Positions 35,962 through 43,372 of a stretch of 64,000 nt of DNA are shown piece after piece. Every line of letters starts with the position of its first letter. The stretch's first letter is position 1. The translations under genes and the position numbers were made by a program. Source of the stretch: Gordonia hydrophobica NBRC 16057 (GTDB lineage: Bacteria; Actinomycetota; Actinomycetes; Mycobacteriales; Mycobacteriaceae); assembly GCF_001592365.1 (NCBI RefSeq), contig NZ_BCWU01000005.1:62001-126000 (forward strand). Reading direction: 5' to 3'. The notes beneath the pieces were generated by a model. That model searched no databases and had not been told where the DNA came from. It saw only the letters and a program-made list of their open reading frames with translations.

Positions 35962-36090
35962 CTGGGGTTGGGCGGACGATCGTGATCGGTCGCCGGGCCA
36001 GTCGTGTCGGCGGTGTGGATGGGGATCGAGTCGCCGACGGAGAAAGTGTACGTGAGGCGGTGTCCGCACCGGGCAACACCTCGCGTCCCG
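35945..36090. repeat. Right 146-bp direct repeat of the accessory segment
   Basis: Copy of 32275-32420 with four substitutions. Its first eight bases repeat the 5' end of tRNA-Arg but no tRNA body follows here. Confidence 0.9.
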
Positions 36091-36139
36091 CTCAGTGCAC
36101 GTGCGCTCGGTCATGACCGACGTTCTCGTTGCTGTCAGT

Positions 36140-36667
36140 TCAGGAGTATTCGACGGTCTGCACGTTGACGGTGACTTCGGTGTCCCCGTCGGTGAAGACG
36201 AGGAAGATGTTCGGCGGCAGCTGATCGAACTGCATACGTGGTGCGTAGCCATGGTTGCTGAAGTCCCAAGCGATGGTCTGCCTGCCGGCAGTCATCGCCT
36301 TGTCCGGGTCGATGACGAGGTCGTCGTCGGTCAGCGGCTCCACGACGTGCAGTTGTGCGTGCAGTCCTCTCGTCGGCTCGCCGTCGAGAGTGATCTGTGC
36401 TTCGACGCGGGCCTGGTCCTGGCCGTCGCCGGCCTTGGTGATGGTCGCAAGCTCGTCGACCACGATCCGAGTTCCCGCCAGGTCGAACCGCTCGTCACGC
36501 TGACAGGTGACCGGCGTGGCGCTCATCTCGCAGTCCGTCACCCGGTCCGAGAAGAGACTGCAGCCGGTGACGCCCAGGACGGTCGACACGAGCAGGAAGA
36601 CGACGCTGAGGAAGCGCCCCTTCATCGCCGCCCACGCCGTGACGAAGGTGCCGGACCCATCGGTCAT
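36140..36667 (-). CDS. Putative lipoprotein
   Basis: 175 residues. The hydrophobic run FLSVVFLLVSTVLGVTGC ends in a lipobox (VTGC, Cys about residue 31), so it is probably lipid-anchored outside the membrane. The mature part (CQRDERFDLAGTRIVVDE onward) is beta-rich with no domain recognised. The ATG at 36667 overlaps the upstream stop (ATGA); an internal ATG at 36625 would give a more typical signal-peptide length. Second gene of a pair with a membrane protein. Confidence 0.7.
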   Translation of the reverse strand: MTDGSGTFVTAWAAMKGRFLSVVFLLVSTVLGVTGCSLFSDRVTDCEMSATPVTCQRDERFDLAGTRIVVDELATITKAGDGQDQARVEAQITLDGEPTRGLHAQLHVVEPLTDDDLVIDPDKAMTAGRQTIAWDFSNHGYAPRMQFDQLPPNIFLVFTDGDTEVTVNVQTVEYS

Positions 36668-37299
36668 GGGTGCGTCCTTTCTGCCTCGTCGCTCCACCCT
36701 TCGAAGTGTGCGTCGGTGAGGTCGTCGGGGTCGAGAGTGTTGTGACGAAAGCGGATCGAACGGCCGAGCCAGGCGTCCTCGGAGACCCTCGCGTCAGCGC
36801 CCCAATAGATGTGCCGTCGAATCGCGTGCCCGTCACCGATCTCGGCCGCCACGACGAGCGTGTACCGGTCCTCTGCACTGCCGTTGTCATCTCTGCCCTC
36901 TCGGGACGTGATCTCGTCGACGACGCCCGCGGAATGGTATCCGTCCGCGAAGATCGCTCTGCGGAGGCGGCTGCCGGCGATGGCCTTCAACAGGCCGCCG
37001 ATCCCGGCCACGCCAACGATGGCAATGGCGCCGAAGAAGATCTCATAATGGTCGATCCTAGCGATCCAGAACCAGATGAGGAGACCGATGGCGACCGGGA
37101 TCGCGATCAGGTAGAGACATAATCCACCGGCGAGAAGGACGGTGCCGATGTTCATGAGCTTCGCTGACCGCCGGATCTTCGTCCGTGTATCGGTGGTGCG
37201 GGCCAGAGCCTGCCATTGTGCGAGCTGATGTGCACCGATCCAGTGGGGCCGCGTGTCTCCCTCACCGCCCCACACGTCGCCGGGAGGTACTTCCGTCAT
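36664..37299 (-). CDS. Two-span membrane protein of unknown function
   Basis: 211 residues. Two hydrophobic segments (LMNIGTVLLAGGLCLYLIAI and FFGAIAIVGVAGIGGLLKAI) near residues 48-105, then a soluble beta-rich C-terminal domain (YTLVVAAEIGDGHAIRRHIY) reminiscent of DUF3592-type proteins, not a firm match. ATG preceded by GAGAGGTGA. Translationally coupled to the lipoprotein gene, so the two probably form a membrane complex. Confidence 0.65.
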   Translation of the reverse strand: MTEVPPGDVWGGEGDTRPHWIGAHQLAQWQALARTTDTRTKIRRSAKLMNIGTVLLAGGLCLYLIAIPVAIGLLIWFWIARIDHYEIFFGAIAIVGVAGIGGLLKAIAGSRLRRAIFADGYHSAGVVDEITSREGRDDNGSAEDRYTLVVAAEIGDGHAIRRHIYWGADARVSEDAWLGRSIRFRHNTLDPDDLTDAHFEGWSDEAERTHP

Positions 37300-37472
37300 G
37301 ATTCACCTCTCAGCGAGATGTTGCCGCACCTGAACTTTTGACTGCCGACCGCGATGTCTACTGCTATCGGTCCATATCGTTCCATGGCAGGCCGAGGCCA
37401 CGGTCATCGCGGGAGCAGTCGTCGCGATCGCCATCGGCCGGGATGAACGCGGGTGTCGACTACCGTAGGTGC

Positions 37473-38297
37473 ATGACCAAATCGATCACCGGACAGCGGA
37501 CTGTACTGGTCACCGGGGCAAGCAGTGGAATCGGCGAAGCCGTGGCGCGGCAGTTCGTGGCTCTCGGCCACAAGGTGTACGGCACCAGCCGCAACCCCGA
37601 CACCGTGAAGAACCCGATCCCGGGCGTCACGTATGTGCGCCTCGACAACGCCGACTACGCCTCGGCGAAAGCCTGCGCGGAGGCGGTCGGCGACCTCGAC
37701 ATCCTCATCAACAATGCGGGTGAGAGCGCGGCAGGCGCGTTCGAGGACACACCGATGGACGCCGTCGAGCACCTGTTCCAGGTGAACGTCTTCGGTCCGG
37801 TCGCACTGACCAAGGCGGTCCTGCCGCGCATGCGCCACCGACGGGCCGGCACCATCGTCATGGTCGGGTCCATGCTCTCGAGCTTCCCGGTCGCGTTCCG
37901 CACCAATTACGCAGCCACCAAGTCGGCGCTGAAAGGCTACGCGATGGCCCTGCGGCGCGAGGTGGCACCGTACGGCGTCCGCGTGACGACGGTGGAACCC
38001 GGCACCATCGCCACCGGAATCGGCGATCGTCGCACCATTCACATCAAGCCCGACTCGGTGTACCGCGAAGAATACGAGACCCTCGCCGCGGCCACCCGCA
38101 AGAACGAGGCCAAGGGGATCTCGGCGACCGACATGGCCAAGACCGTCGTCGAGGCCGCACTGGCAGAGAACCCGAAGCCGCTGTACGCCCGCGGCAACCG
38201 CGCGCCCGTCGTTTTCACGCTGCGCAGGCTGGTTCCGCGGCAGGTGGTTCTGGACCTGACGGCCCGAATTCACGGTTTGAAGAAGATCACTCGCTGA
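37473..38297 (+). CDS. Short-chain dehydrogenase/reductase
   Basis: 274 residues, classical SDR. VLVTGASSGIGEAVARQF binds the cofactor, LINNAGESAAG is the structural NNAG, and the catalytic Ser, Tyr and Lys lie in MVGSMLS and NYAATKSALKGYAMAL. A C-terminal extension (FTLRRLVPRQVVLDLTARIH) is common in mycolate or lipid-related SDRs. Substrate unknown. TACCGT lies six bases before the ATG and there is no Shine-Dalgarno, so likely leaderless. An ORF start 135 bases upstream was rejected for lack of conservation. Confidence 0.88.
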   Translation: MTKSITGQRTVLVTGASSGIGEAVARQFVALGHKVYGTSRNPDTVKNPIPGVTYVRLDNADYASAKACAEAVGDLDILINNAGESAAGAFEDTPMDAVEHLFQVNVFGPVALTKAVLPRMRHRRAGTIVMVGSMLSSFPVAFRTNYAATKSALKGYAMALRREVAPYGVRVTTVEPGTIATGIGDRRTIHIKPDSVYREEYETLAAATRKNEAKGISATDMAKTVVEAALAENPKPLYARGNRAPVVFTLRRLVPRQVVLDLTARIHGLKKITR

Positions 38298-38304
38298 CGG
38301 CGGG

Positions 38305-38349
38305 ATTGTGTCGTCGCATTGGTCGCTACGACCGATACGACGACACAAT
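38305..38349. terminator. Bidirectional terminator
   Basis: ATTGTGTCGTCG (38305-38316) with CGACGACACAAT (38338-38349), perfect 12-bp stem. The loop itself contains a smaller hairpin, GGTCG-CTA-CGACC (38321-38333). Sits between the convergent SDR and cysQ genes and is flanked by AT-rich bases on the right. Confidence 0.85.
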
Positions 38350-38361
38350 TCTCTTCCGTGA

Positions 38362-39111
38362 TCACCACGGGGACGCGACGGCGTCGAGGATTGCCCCGGC
38401 GATCTCCTGGCGACAGATGATGAAGTCCGGCATGTACGCGTGCGGGGTGTTGTAGACGATCGGGCTGCCGTCGAGGCGCGAACAGTGCAGACCCGCCGCG
38501 AGGGCGACGCCGACCGGCGCGCAGTTGTCCCACTCGTACTGTCCGCCGGAATGCACATACGCGTCGGCATCGCCGCGCACCACCGCCATCGCCTTGGCGC
38601 CCGCCGATCCGATGCGGACCGTGTCGAGGCCGAGGCGGTCGGCCACCGCGGCCGAATGATACGAGTGGCCGAAGCGAGAGACCGCGAGGCGATGCGTCAA
38701 CGGACCGTCGACCACCGGGACCTCGTCGCTGCGGAAGATCTCCCGGTGTGCCGGCAACGAGACCGCGGCGATGTCCGGCGCCCCGTTGATCGTGAGCGCG
38801 ACGTGGACCGCCCAGTCCGCGGTGCCCATCGCGAACTCGCTGGTCCCGTCGAGCGGATCGATGATCCAGACCCGCTCGGCGGTCGCGCGATCACCGACGT
38901 CCTCGGCCTCCTCGGAGAGCACGGCGTCGTGTGGGCGGTGGCGTCGCAGGACCGTGGAGATCCAGGCCTGCGCCATTGCATCGCCGACATCGCCGACCAG
39001 ATGACCGGTGAGCAGTTCGCGGTGCCGGATGCCGACGAGGATCTGCCCGGCTCCCTCTGCGATGGCTGCGGCCAGGTCGGCATCGGACATCGCAGCAGAA
39101 GAATGGGCCAT
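38362..39111 (-). CDS. cysQ: 3'-phosphoadenosine 5'-phosphate phosphatase / inositol phosphatase family
   Basis: 249 residues, lithium-sensitive phosphatase fold. Metal-binding motifs: SEEAED, WIIDPLDGTSEF, and the C-terminal WDNCAPVGVALAAG. Length and wording are close to mycobacterial CysQ (Rv2131c), which removes the 3' phosphate from PAP formed in sulphate assimilation and also acts on inositol phosphates. ATG at 39111 preceded by TTGAGGG; the internal ATG at 39090 is possible. Shares its upstream region with the divergent Fpg gene. Confidence 0.88.
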   Translation of the reverse strand: MAHSSAAMSDADLAAAIAEGAGQILVGIRHRELLTGHLVGDVGDAMAQAWISTVLRRHRPHDAVLSEEAEDVGDRATAERVWIIDPLDGTSEFAMGTADWAVHVALTINGAPDIAAVSLPAHREIFRSDEVPVVDGPLTHRLAVSRFGHSYHSAAVADRLGLDTVRIGSAGAKAMAVVRGDADAYVHSGGQYEWDNCAPVGVALAAGLHCSRLDGSPIVYNTPHAYMPDFIICRQEIAGAILDAVASPW

Positions 39112-39221
39112 CCCTCAACTTCATCACATCGCCGACCCGCGACGTCGTCGACCCGACCGTCGCGGCGCAGCACCTCACCGACTGCCCACACGAACGCCCT
39201 CGACTGGAGGACACTGAGGAC

Positions 39222-40106
39222 ATGCCGGAACTCCCCGAAGTCACCGCCATCGCCACGTTCCTCGACTCACGCGCGGCGGGCCTGCCCATCCGGCGGGTCG
39301 ACGTCGCCTCCCTCGCCGTGCTCAAGACCGCCGACCCCGCCTATACCGCGCTCGCCGGGCGGACCGTGTCGGCGGTGGACCGGATCGGCAAATACCTGAT
39401 CATCCGCACCGTCCCCGGGGCCGACGGCGGCGACCCGGAGATGGACCTCGTCATCCATCTCTCCCGCGCCGGGTGGGTGCGGTGGAGTGATGCGCTGTCA
39501 CAGACTCCACCCAAGCCCGGCGGAAAAGGACCGATCGCTCTGCGCGTGCACTGCGGACTGCCGGGCGAAGGGTTCGACGTCACCGAGGCGGGCACGCAGA
39601 AGCGGCTCGCCGCGTGGATCGTTCGCGACACCGACGACGTCGAGCGCATCGCCACTCTCGGTCCCGACGTGCTGAGCCTGAGCCGCGACCGGCTCGCCGA
39701 GATCCTCGCGGGCAGCGCCGCGCGCGTCAAGAACCTGCTGACCGATCAACGCGTGATCGCGGGCGTCGGCAACGCGTACTCCGACGAGATCCTCCACGTG
39801 GCGCGGTTGTCGCCGTTCGCGACGTCGAAGAATCTCAGTGGCGAGCAGATCACCGCGCTGTACGACGCGACCCGATCGGTGTTGCTCGACGCGGTGACCC
39901 GACTGGAGGGGCAGGAGGTGGCGCGCCTCAAATCGGAGAAGCGGACCGGCCTGCGCGTACACGCGCGGACCGGTCTGCCGTGCCCGGTGTGCGGCGACGT
40001 GGTCCGCGAGGTGTCGTTCGCCGACCGCTCGTTCCAGTACTGTCCGACCTGTCAGACCGGCGGCAAGATCCTCGCCGACCGCCGAATGTCGCGGCTGCTC
40101 AAGTAG
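39222..40106 (+). CDS. Fpg/Nei family DNA glycosylase-lyase
   Basis: 294 residues. MPELPEV gives the catalytic N-terminal proline and glutamate; the helix-two-turn-helix holds VKNLLTDQRVIAGVGNAYSD, and the C-terminal zinc finger has four cysteines (CPVCGDV and YCPTCQTGGK). It would excise oxidised bases and nick the abasic site. Neighbourhood matches Rv0944. Whether it prefers 8-oxoguanine (Fpg) or oxidised pyrimidines (Nei) is not certain from sequence. Convergent with the DUF4185 gene, four bases between stops. Confidence 0.92.
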   Translation: MPELPEVTAIATFLDSRAAGLPIRRVDVASLAVLKTADPAYTALAGRTVSAVDRIGKYLIIRTVPGADGGDPEMDLVIHLSRAGWVRWSDALSQTPPKPGGKGPIALRVHCGLPGEGFDVTEAGTQKRLAAWIVRDTDDVERIATLGPDVLSLSRDRLAEILAGSAARVKNLLTDQRVIAGVGNAYSDEILHVARLSPFATSKNLSGEQITALYDATRSVLLDAVTRLEGQEVARLKSEKRTGLRVHARTGLPCPVCGDVVREVSFADRSFQYCPTCQTGGKILADRRMSRLLK

Positions 40107-40110
40107 CCGG

Positions 40111-41319
40111 TCAGCGACGGATGGTGGTGCGGACCAGCAGCACGTTGTAGTCCTCCCACCGACTGGCGTTGAAGTACAGCTCCGGGCCGGTGCCGCGCAG
40201 TGCGGGCGAGTCGGGGAGCATCATCGGCGCGTACAACTCCAAGCTCGCCGGCGCGACCCGACGTGCCGGGCTCCACGGACCCTGCGGGTGCGCCGCGGTC
40301 CGCAGCAGCACGCCGCGCGGGCTGTCGAGCATCACGTAACGGTTCAGGTACGGGCTCCACGAGACCGACAGCTCGGTGACCGGGCCGCGCACGATCGCGC
40401 GGGCCGCATCGGGGTTCCCGACCCAGGCACGGCCGTTCCAGTACTGGTACCGGCTGCGGTTCAGGATGTCGCCGGGACGGAATCGCGCGACGTACGCGGC
40501 CCCGAAACGACCGTTCGGAGTGCCGTACTGGTAGACCCACCCGCTCTCGGCGCCACCGCCCTTGGCGTAGGCGCTCTGCTGGAACTTGGCGTCACCCGCC
40601 TGGAACGACGGCCAGTCGGCGGGCACCGGAATGGTGATGCCCGCGTTCACGCGGATTGTGTTCGGCGGCGTGTACCAGCTGTGGCCGTTGTTGTTCGAGA
40701 CCGCGATCGCCGAGTAGTTGGTGTACCAGCGGCTCGGCGGGCCCCACGCGCGGACGGACATGTAATTGACGTACTGCTTGCCGCCGAGCGAGATGCCCGC
40801 GGTCGGAATGGCGGTCTTCTCGACGCCGTCGACGCCGATGGCGTTGAACATCTCGCGCGCGTAGCCCCGCCCGCTGAGACTCAGCCCATCGGCCAGGTTG
40901 CGGTCGTTCGACCGCAACAGGACATTGTTGCGCCACTGCTGATCAGGTGTCAGGCAGTTGCCGAAGGTGTCGCCGAATGCCATCAGTGTCTGCCCGCGCC
41001 CGTTGTCCCAGGCGACGCCGACGTCGGTCCCGGAGATGCCGAAGCGGCCGAAGGTGTGGTTGCGGCTCTTGGGCCCGGTGACCCACCCGATGGTCTTGGT
41101 GCCGCCGTGGTCGTACGCGGGCATCTGTTTCTGCGGACCGATCGGAGAACCGCCGCGGGGGAACAGTTTGTTGATGATCGGGATCGGCACGCCCGTGCCG
41201 CTGTTGCTGCACGATCTGGCGTCGGCGACTCCCGGTGCGCCCGGGACTGCGCTGATGAGGCCTGCCGACACCACGGTAGCGGCGAGGAGGGAGGTCAGTC
41301 GTCGAACAGTCAGATGCAT
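40111..41319 (-). CDS. Secreted DUF4185 protein (possible endo-D-arabinanase)
   Basis: 402 residues. Sec signal peptide MHLTVRRLTSLLAATVVSAG with likely cleavage after VADA, then a beta-propeller-like DUF4185 domain: FGRFGISGTDVGVAWDNGRG, TLMAFGDTFGNC, YGTPNGRFGAAYVARF, YAPMMLPDSPAL. Members of this family have been classified (from memory, GH183) as endo-D-arabinanases acting on mycobacterial arabinan, which would fit a mycolata cell wall. A second copy lies directly upstream. Substrate is inferred. Confidence 0.82.
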   Translation of the reverse strand: MHLTVRRLTSLLAATVVSAGLISAVPGAPGVADARSCSNSGTGVPIPIINKLFPRGGSPIGPQKQMPAYDHGGTKTIGWVTGPKSRNHTFGRFGISGTDVGVAWDNGRGQTLMAFGDTFGNCLTPDQQWRNNVLLRSNDRNLADGLSLSGRGYAREMFNAIGVDGVEKTAIPTAGISLGGKQYVNYMSVRAWGPPSRWYTNYSAIAVSNNNGHSWYTPPNTIRVNAGITIPVPADWPSFQAGDAKFQQSAYAKGGGAESGWVYQYGTPNGRFGAAYVARFRPGDILNRSRYQYWNGRAWVGNPDAARAIVRGPVTELSVSWSPYLNRYVMLDSPRGVLLRTAAHPQGPWSPARRVAPASLELYAPMMLPDSPALRGTGPELYFNASRWEDYNVLLVRTTIRR

Positions 41320-41364
41320 GGGCTCTCGATCCGGTATCTCGGGGGCGCGTCCTTACCTTGGTAT

Positions 41365-41395
41365 CAGGTCACACTCAGTAAAGAGAAGTGACCTG
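41365..41395. promoter_or_regulatory. Inverted repeat between the DUF4185 genes
   Basis: CAGGTCAC (41365-41372) and GTGACCTG (41388-41395), perfect eight-base arms, 15-base spacer. Lies just after the upstream copy ends and 46 bases before the downstream copy starts; terminator or operator. The same GTGACC half-sites recur at 42507-42530. Confidence 0.5.
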
Positions 41396-41403
41396 GCCGA
41401 TCG

Positions 41404-42459
41404 TTATCTCAGCGTGGTTCGCATCAGGACGACGTTGTAGTCGTTCCAGAGGCTGCCGTGGAAGTACAGTTCGCGGCCGGTTCCGAGGAGTGCGGGCGAC
41501 TGCGGGAGCATCATCGGGGCGTAGATGCCGTACGTCGGACGGACCAGCGTGGTCGGCGAGCTCCACGGTCCTTCGGGATGATCGGCGGTCCGCATCTGCA
41601 GGCCGAGCGGGGGACTCTGCAGCATCACGTACTTCCGCAACCGTTCGCTCCAGGCGACCGACAGTTCGCTGACCGGGGCTCCGACGACCCAGGCGTGCGA
41701 CGCCGTCGCCAGCGCATCGATCGACGTGGCCCAGTCCGTGCCCGTCCAATACTGGTACCGGTCGAGGTCGAGGACGTCGGCCGGGCGGAAGCGGGCGAGA
41801 TAGGCGGCGCCGGAGCGGCCGTTGGGGGTGCCGAACTGATAGATCCAGCCGTCGTCGTCGCCGTGGCCCTTCACATACGCGGCCTGCTGGAACTTGGCGT
41901 TGTTCGCGTTGATCGTCGGGGCATCGCCCGGTGTCGGGATGGTGGCGCCGACGTTGATGCGCAGGGTGCCGGGGTCGGTGACCCAGGTCTGACCGTTGTC
42001 GTCGGAGACGGCGATCGCCGAAAAATTGGTGTCCCACTGACCCGGGGCGCCCCATTTCCGCACCGACATGTAGTTCAGGTACTGCTTGCCGCCGATTTCG
42101 ACGCCGGTGGTCGGAATGGTGGTGACCTCCACGCTGTCCCAGCCGATGGCGCCGATCATCTGGCGTGCGAGGCGCGGCTGGTCGGCGGCCACCGAGGCGC
42201 CCGACGTGATGTCGCCCGGCACGCCGTCGGCGATGCTGAGGCCGTCGGACAGATCGGTGTCGTCGGTCCGGAGCAGCACGTTGTGGCGCCACTGGTGGCC
42301 GGCGTCGGCACAGTTGCCGAAGGTGTCGCCGAACGCCATGAGGGTTTGCCCGGTGCCGTTGTCCCACGCGGCGCCGATGTCGGTCCCGGAGATCCCGAAG
42401 CGGGTCAGGGTGCTGTTGGTCTCCCAGGGAGTGATGTCGCATTCGCCGACGATGCGCAT
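41404..42459 (-). CDS. DUF4185 paralogue without signal peptide
   Basis: 351 residues from the ATG at 42459. Closely similar to the secreted neighbour over the whole propeller (LTRFGISGTDIGAAWDNGTG, TLMAFGDTFGNC, YAPMMLPQSPAL). It begins where the other protein is already about 80 residues long, and has no export signal. A perfect TATAAT lies at 42483-42478 on the minus strand, so an ATG at 42495 would fall upstream of the transcript; hence the later start. Either a cytoplasmic variant or a 5'-truncated gene: only about 80 bases remain before the divergent SDR. Confidence 0.75.
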   Translation of the reverse strand: MRIVGECDITPWETNSTLTRFGISGTDIGAAWDNGTGQTLMAFGDTFGNCADAGHQWRHNVLLRTDDTDLSDGLSIADGVPGDITSGASVAADQPRLARQMIGAIGWDSVEVTTIPTTGVEIGGKQYLNYMSVRKWGAPGQWDTNFSAIAVSDDNGQTWVTDPGTLRINVGATIPTPGDAPTINANNAKFQQAAYVKGHGDDDGWIYQFGTPNGRSGAAYLARFRPADVLDLDRYQYWTGTDWATSIDALATASHAWVVGAPVSELSVAWSERLRKYVMLQSPPLGLQMRTADHPEGPWSSPTTLVRPTYGIYAPMMLPQSPALLGTGRELYFHGSLWNDYNVVLMRTTLR

Positions 42460-42477
42460 GTGGCAGAAGTGACTCAA

Positions 42478-42530
42478 ATTATAAAAGGAAATCATGATCG
42501 CTGGGGCGTGACCAGCGTTCTGCGGTCACG
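42478..42530 (-). promoter_or_regulatory. TATAAT promoter with upstream inverted repeat
   Basis: Minus-strand TATAAT at 42483-42478, in an AT-rich patch. An inverted repeat, CGTGACC (42507-42513) and GGTCACG (42524-42530), covers the -35 region; no good -35 hexamer is visible, which suggests activator dependence. Confidence 0.5.
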
Positions 42531-42575
42531 ATTGAATTTCGACCCGATACTGACTCGTCGGTAAGATGCTGGACC

Positions 42576-43316
42576 ATGACGCGCGAGAAGATCATCATCA
42601 CGGGAGCGAGCTCCGGGCTCGGCGAAGGCATGGCGCGGGAGTTCGCCCGCCGCGGACGCAGTCTCGGCCTCGCGGCCCGACGGATCGAGCGACTGGAGTC
42701 GCTCGCCGCAGAATTGACTCCGCAGGCTCGGCGCGTCGCCGTCGCCCAGCTCGACGTCACCGATGTGGATGCCGTACCGGTCGCCTTCGCCGAACTCGCC
42801 GACGAGCTCGGAGGAGTGGACCGAGTGATCGTCAACGCCGGACTCGGCAAGGGCGCGCCCATCGGGACCGGGAAGGCAGCAGCCAACATTGAGACCGTCC
42901 AGACGAACCTCGTCGGCGCGCTCGCCCAGATCGAGGCGGCGATGGCGATCTTCCGCGAGCAGAACCACGGACACCTGGTGCTGGTCAGCTCGATGAGCGC
43001 GGTGCGCGGGTTGCCGAAGGCGCAGGCGGCGTACTCGGCGTCGAAGGCGGGCCTGTCGGCGCTGGGCCAGGGACTGCAGGCGGAGTTGACGGGCAGCCCG
43101 ATCAAGGTCACCGTGCTGCTCCCCGGCTACATCGAGACCGACATCAACAAGGGCGTTCGCACCTCGCTGCTGACCGATACCGCCACCGGTGTGGCCGCGA
43201 TGATCGCGGCGATCGAAGCCGAGCCGACCCGCGCGGCTGTCCCGTCGTGGCCGTGGACGCCCATCTCGTGGGCCCTGCGTCATCTGCCGGACGCGGTCAC
43301 CGCACGTCTGATCTGA
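42576..43316 (+). CDS. Short-chain dehydrogenase/reductase, Rv0945-like
   Basis: 246 residues. [20 protein letters not shown] (cofactor), [10 protein letters not shown] (NAG motif), VSSMSAVRG and [12 protein letters not shown] (catalytic Ser, Tyr, Lys). Length and its place before pgi match Rv0945. The C-terminal [11 protein letters not shown]-like end ([19 protein letters not shown]) is membrane-seeking. Substrate unknown. TAAGAT eight bases before the ATG. Confidence 0.88.
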   Translation: MTREKIIITGASSGLGEGMAREFARRGRSLGLAARRIERLESLAAELTPQARRVAVAQLDVTDVDAVPVAFAELADELGGVDRVIVNAGLGKGAPIGTGKAAANIETVQTNLVGALAQIEAAMAIFREQNHGHLVLVSSMSAVRGLPKAQAAYSASKAGLSALGQGLQAELTGSPIKVTVLLPGYIETDINKGVRTSLLTDTATGVAAMIAAIEAEPTRAAVPSWPWTPISWALRHLPDAVTARLI

Positions 43317-43372
43317 GGCCGGTTGACCGCAGACATCGGCGGAACCTGATCGGACCGCATACTGTTGGGCGC

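Larger units (their letters stand above)
32275..36090. mobile_element. 3.67-kb tRNA-adjacent accessory segment
   Basis: Bounded by two 146-bp direct repeats, with tRNA-Arg at the left. Inside are an unrecognised 204-residue protein, an XRE-ImmA/IrrE protein, a frameshifted gene and a small membrane protein, all on the plus strand. Base composition is lower in GC: hand counts of three 60-base lines (32941, 33301, 34321) give 26, 30 and 33 G+C, against about 44 in a typical core line (59221). No integrase, transposase or replication gene is seen, so it would have to move in trans or be a remnant. Confidence 0.65.
35763..36139. other. Gene-free stretch with the right repeat
   Basis: 377 bases without a supported gene. 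Holds the end of the accessory segment, a 25-bp palindrome (35937-35961), the right 146-bp repeat (35945-36090) and 49 bases before the convergent lipoprotein gene ends. Confidence 0.7.

Noticed and set aside
42460-42495. Upstream ATG (42495) for the second DUF4185 gene
   Set aside because: It lies upstream of the TATAAT box that fits as the -10, so it would not be in the transcript; the extra residues are not conserved.
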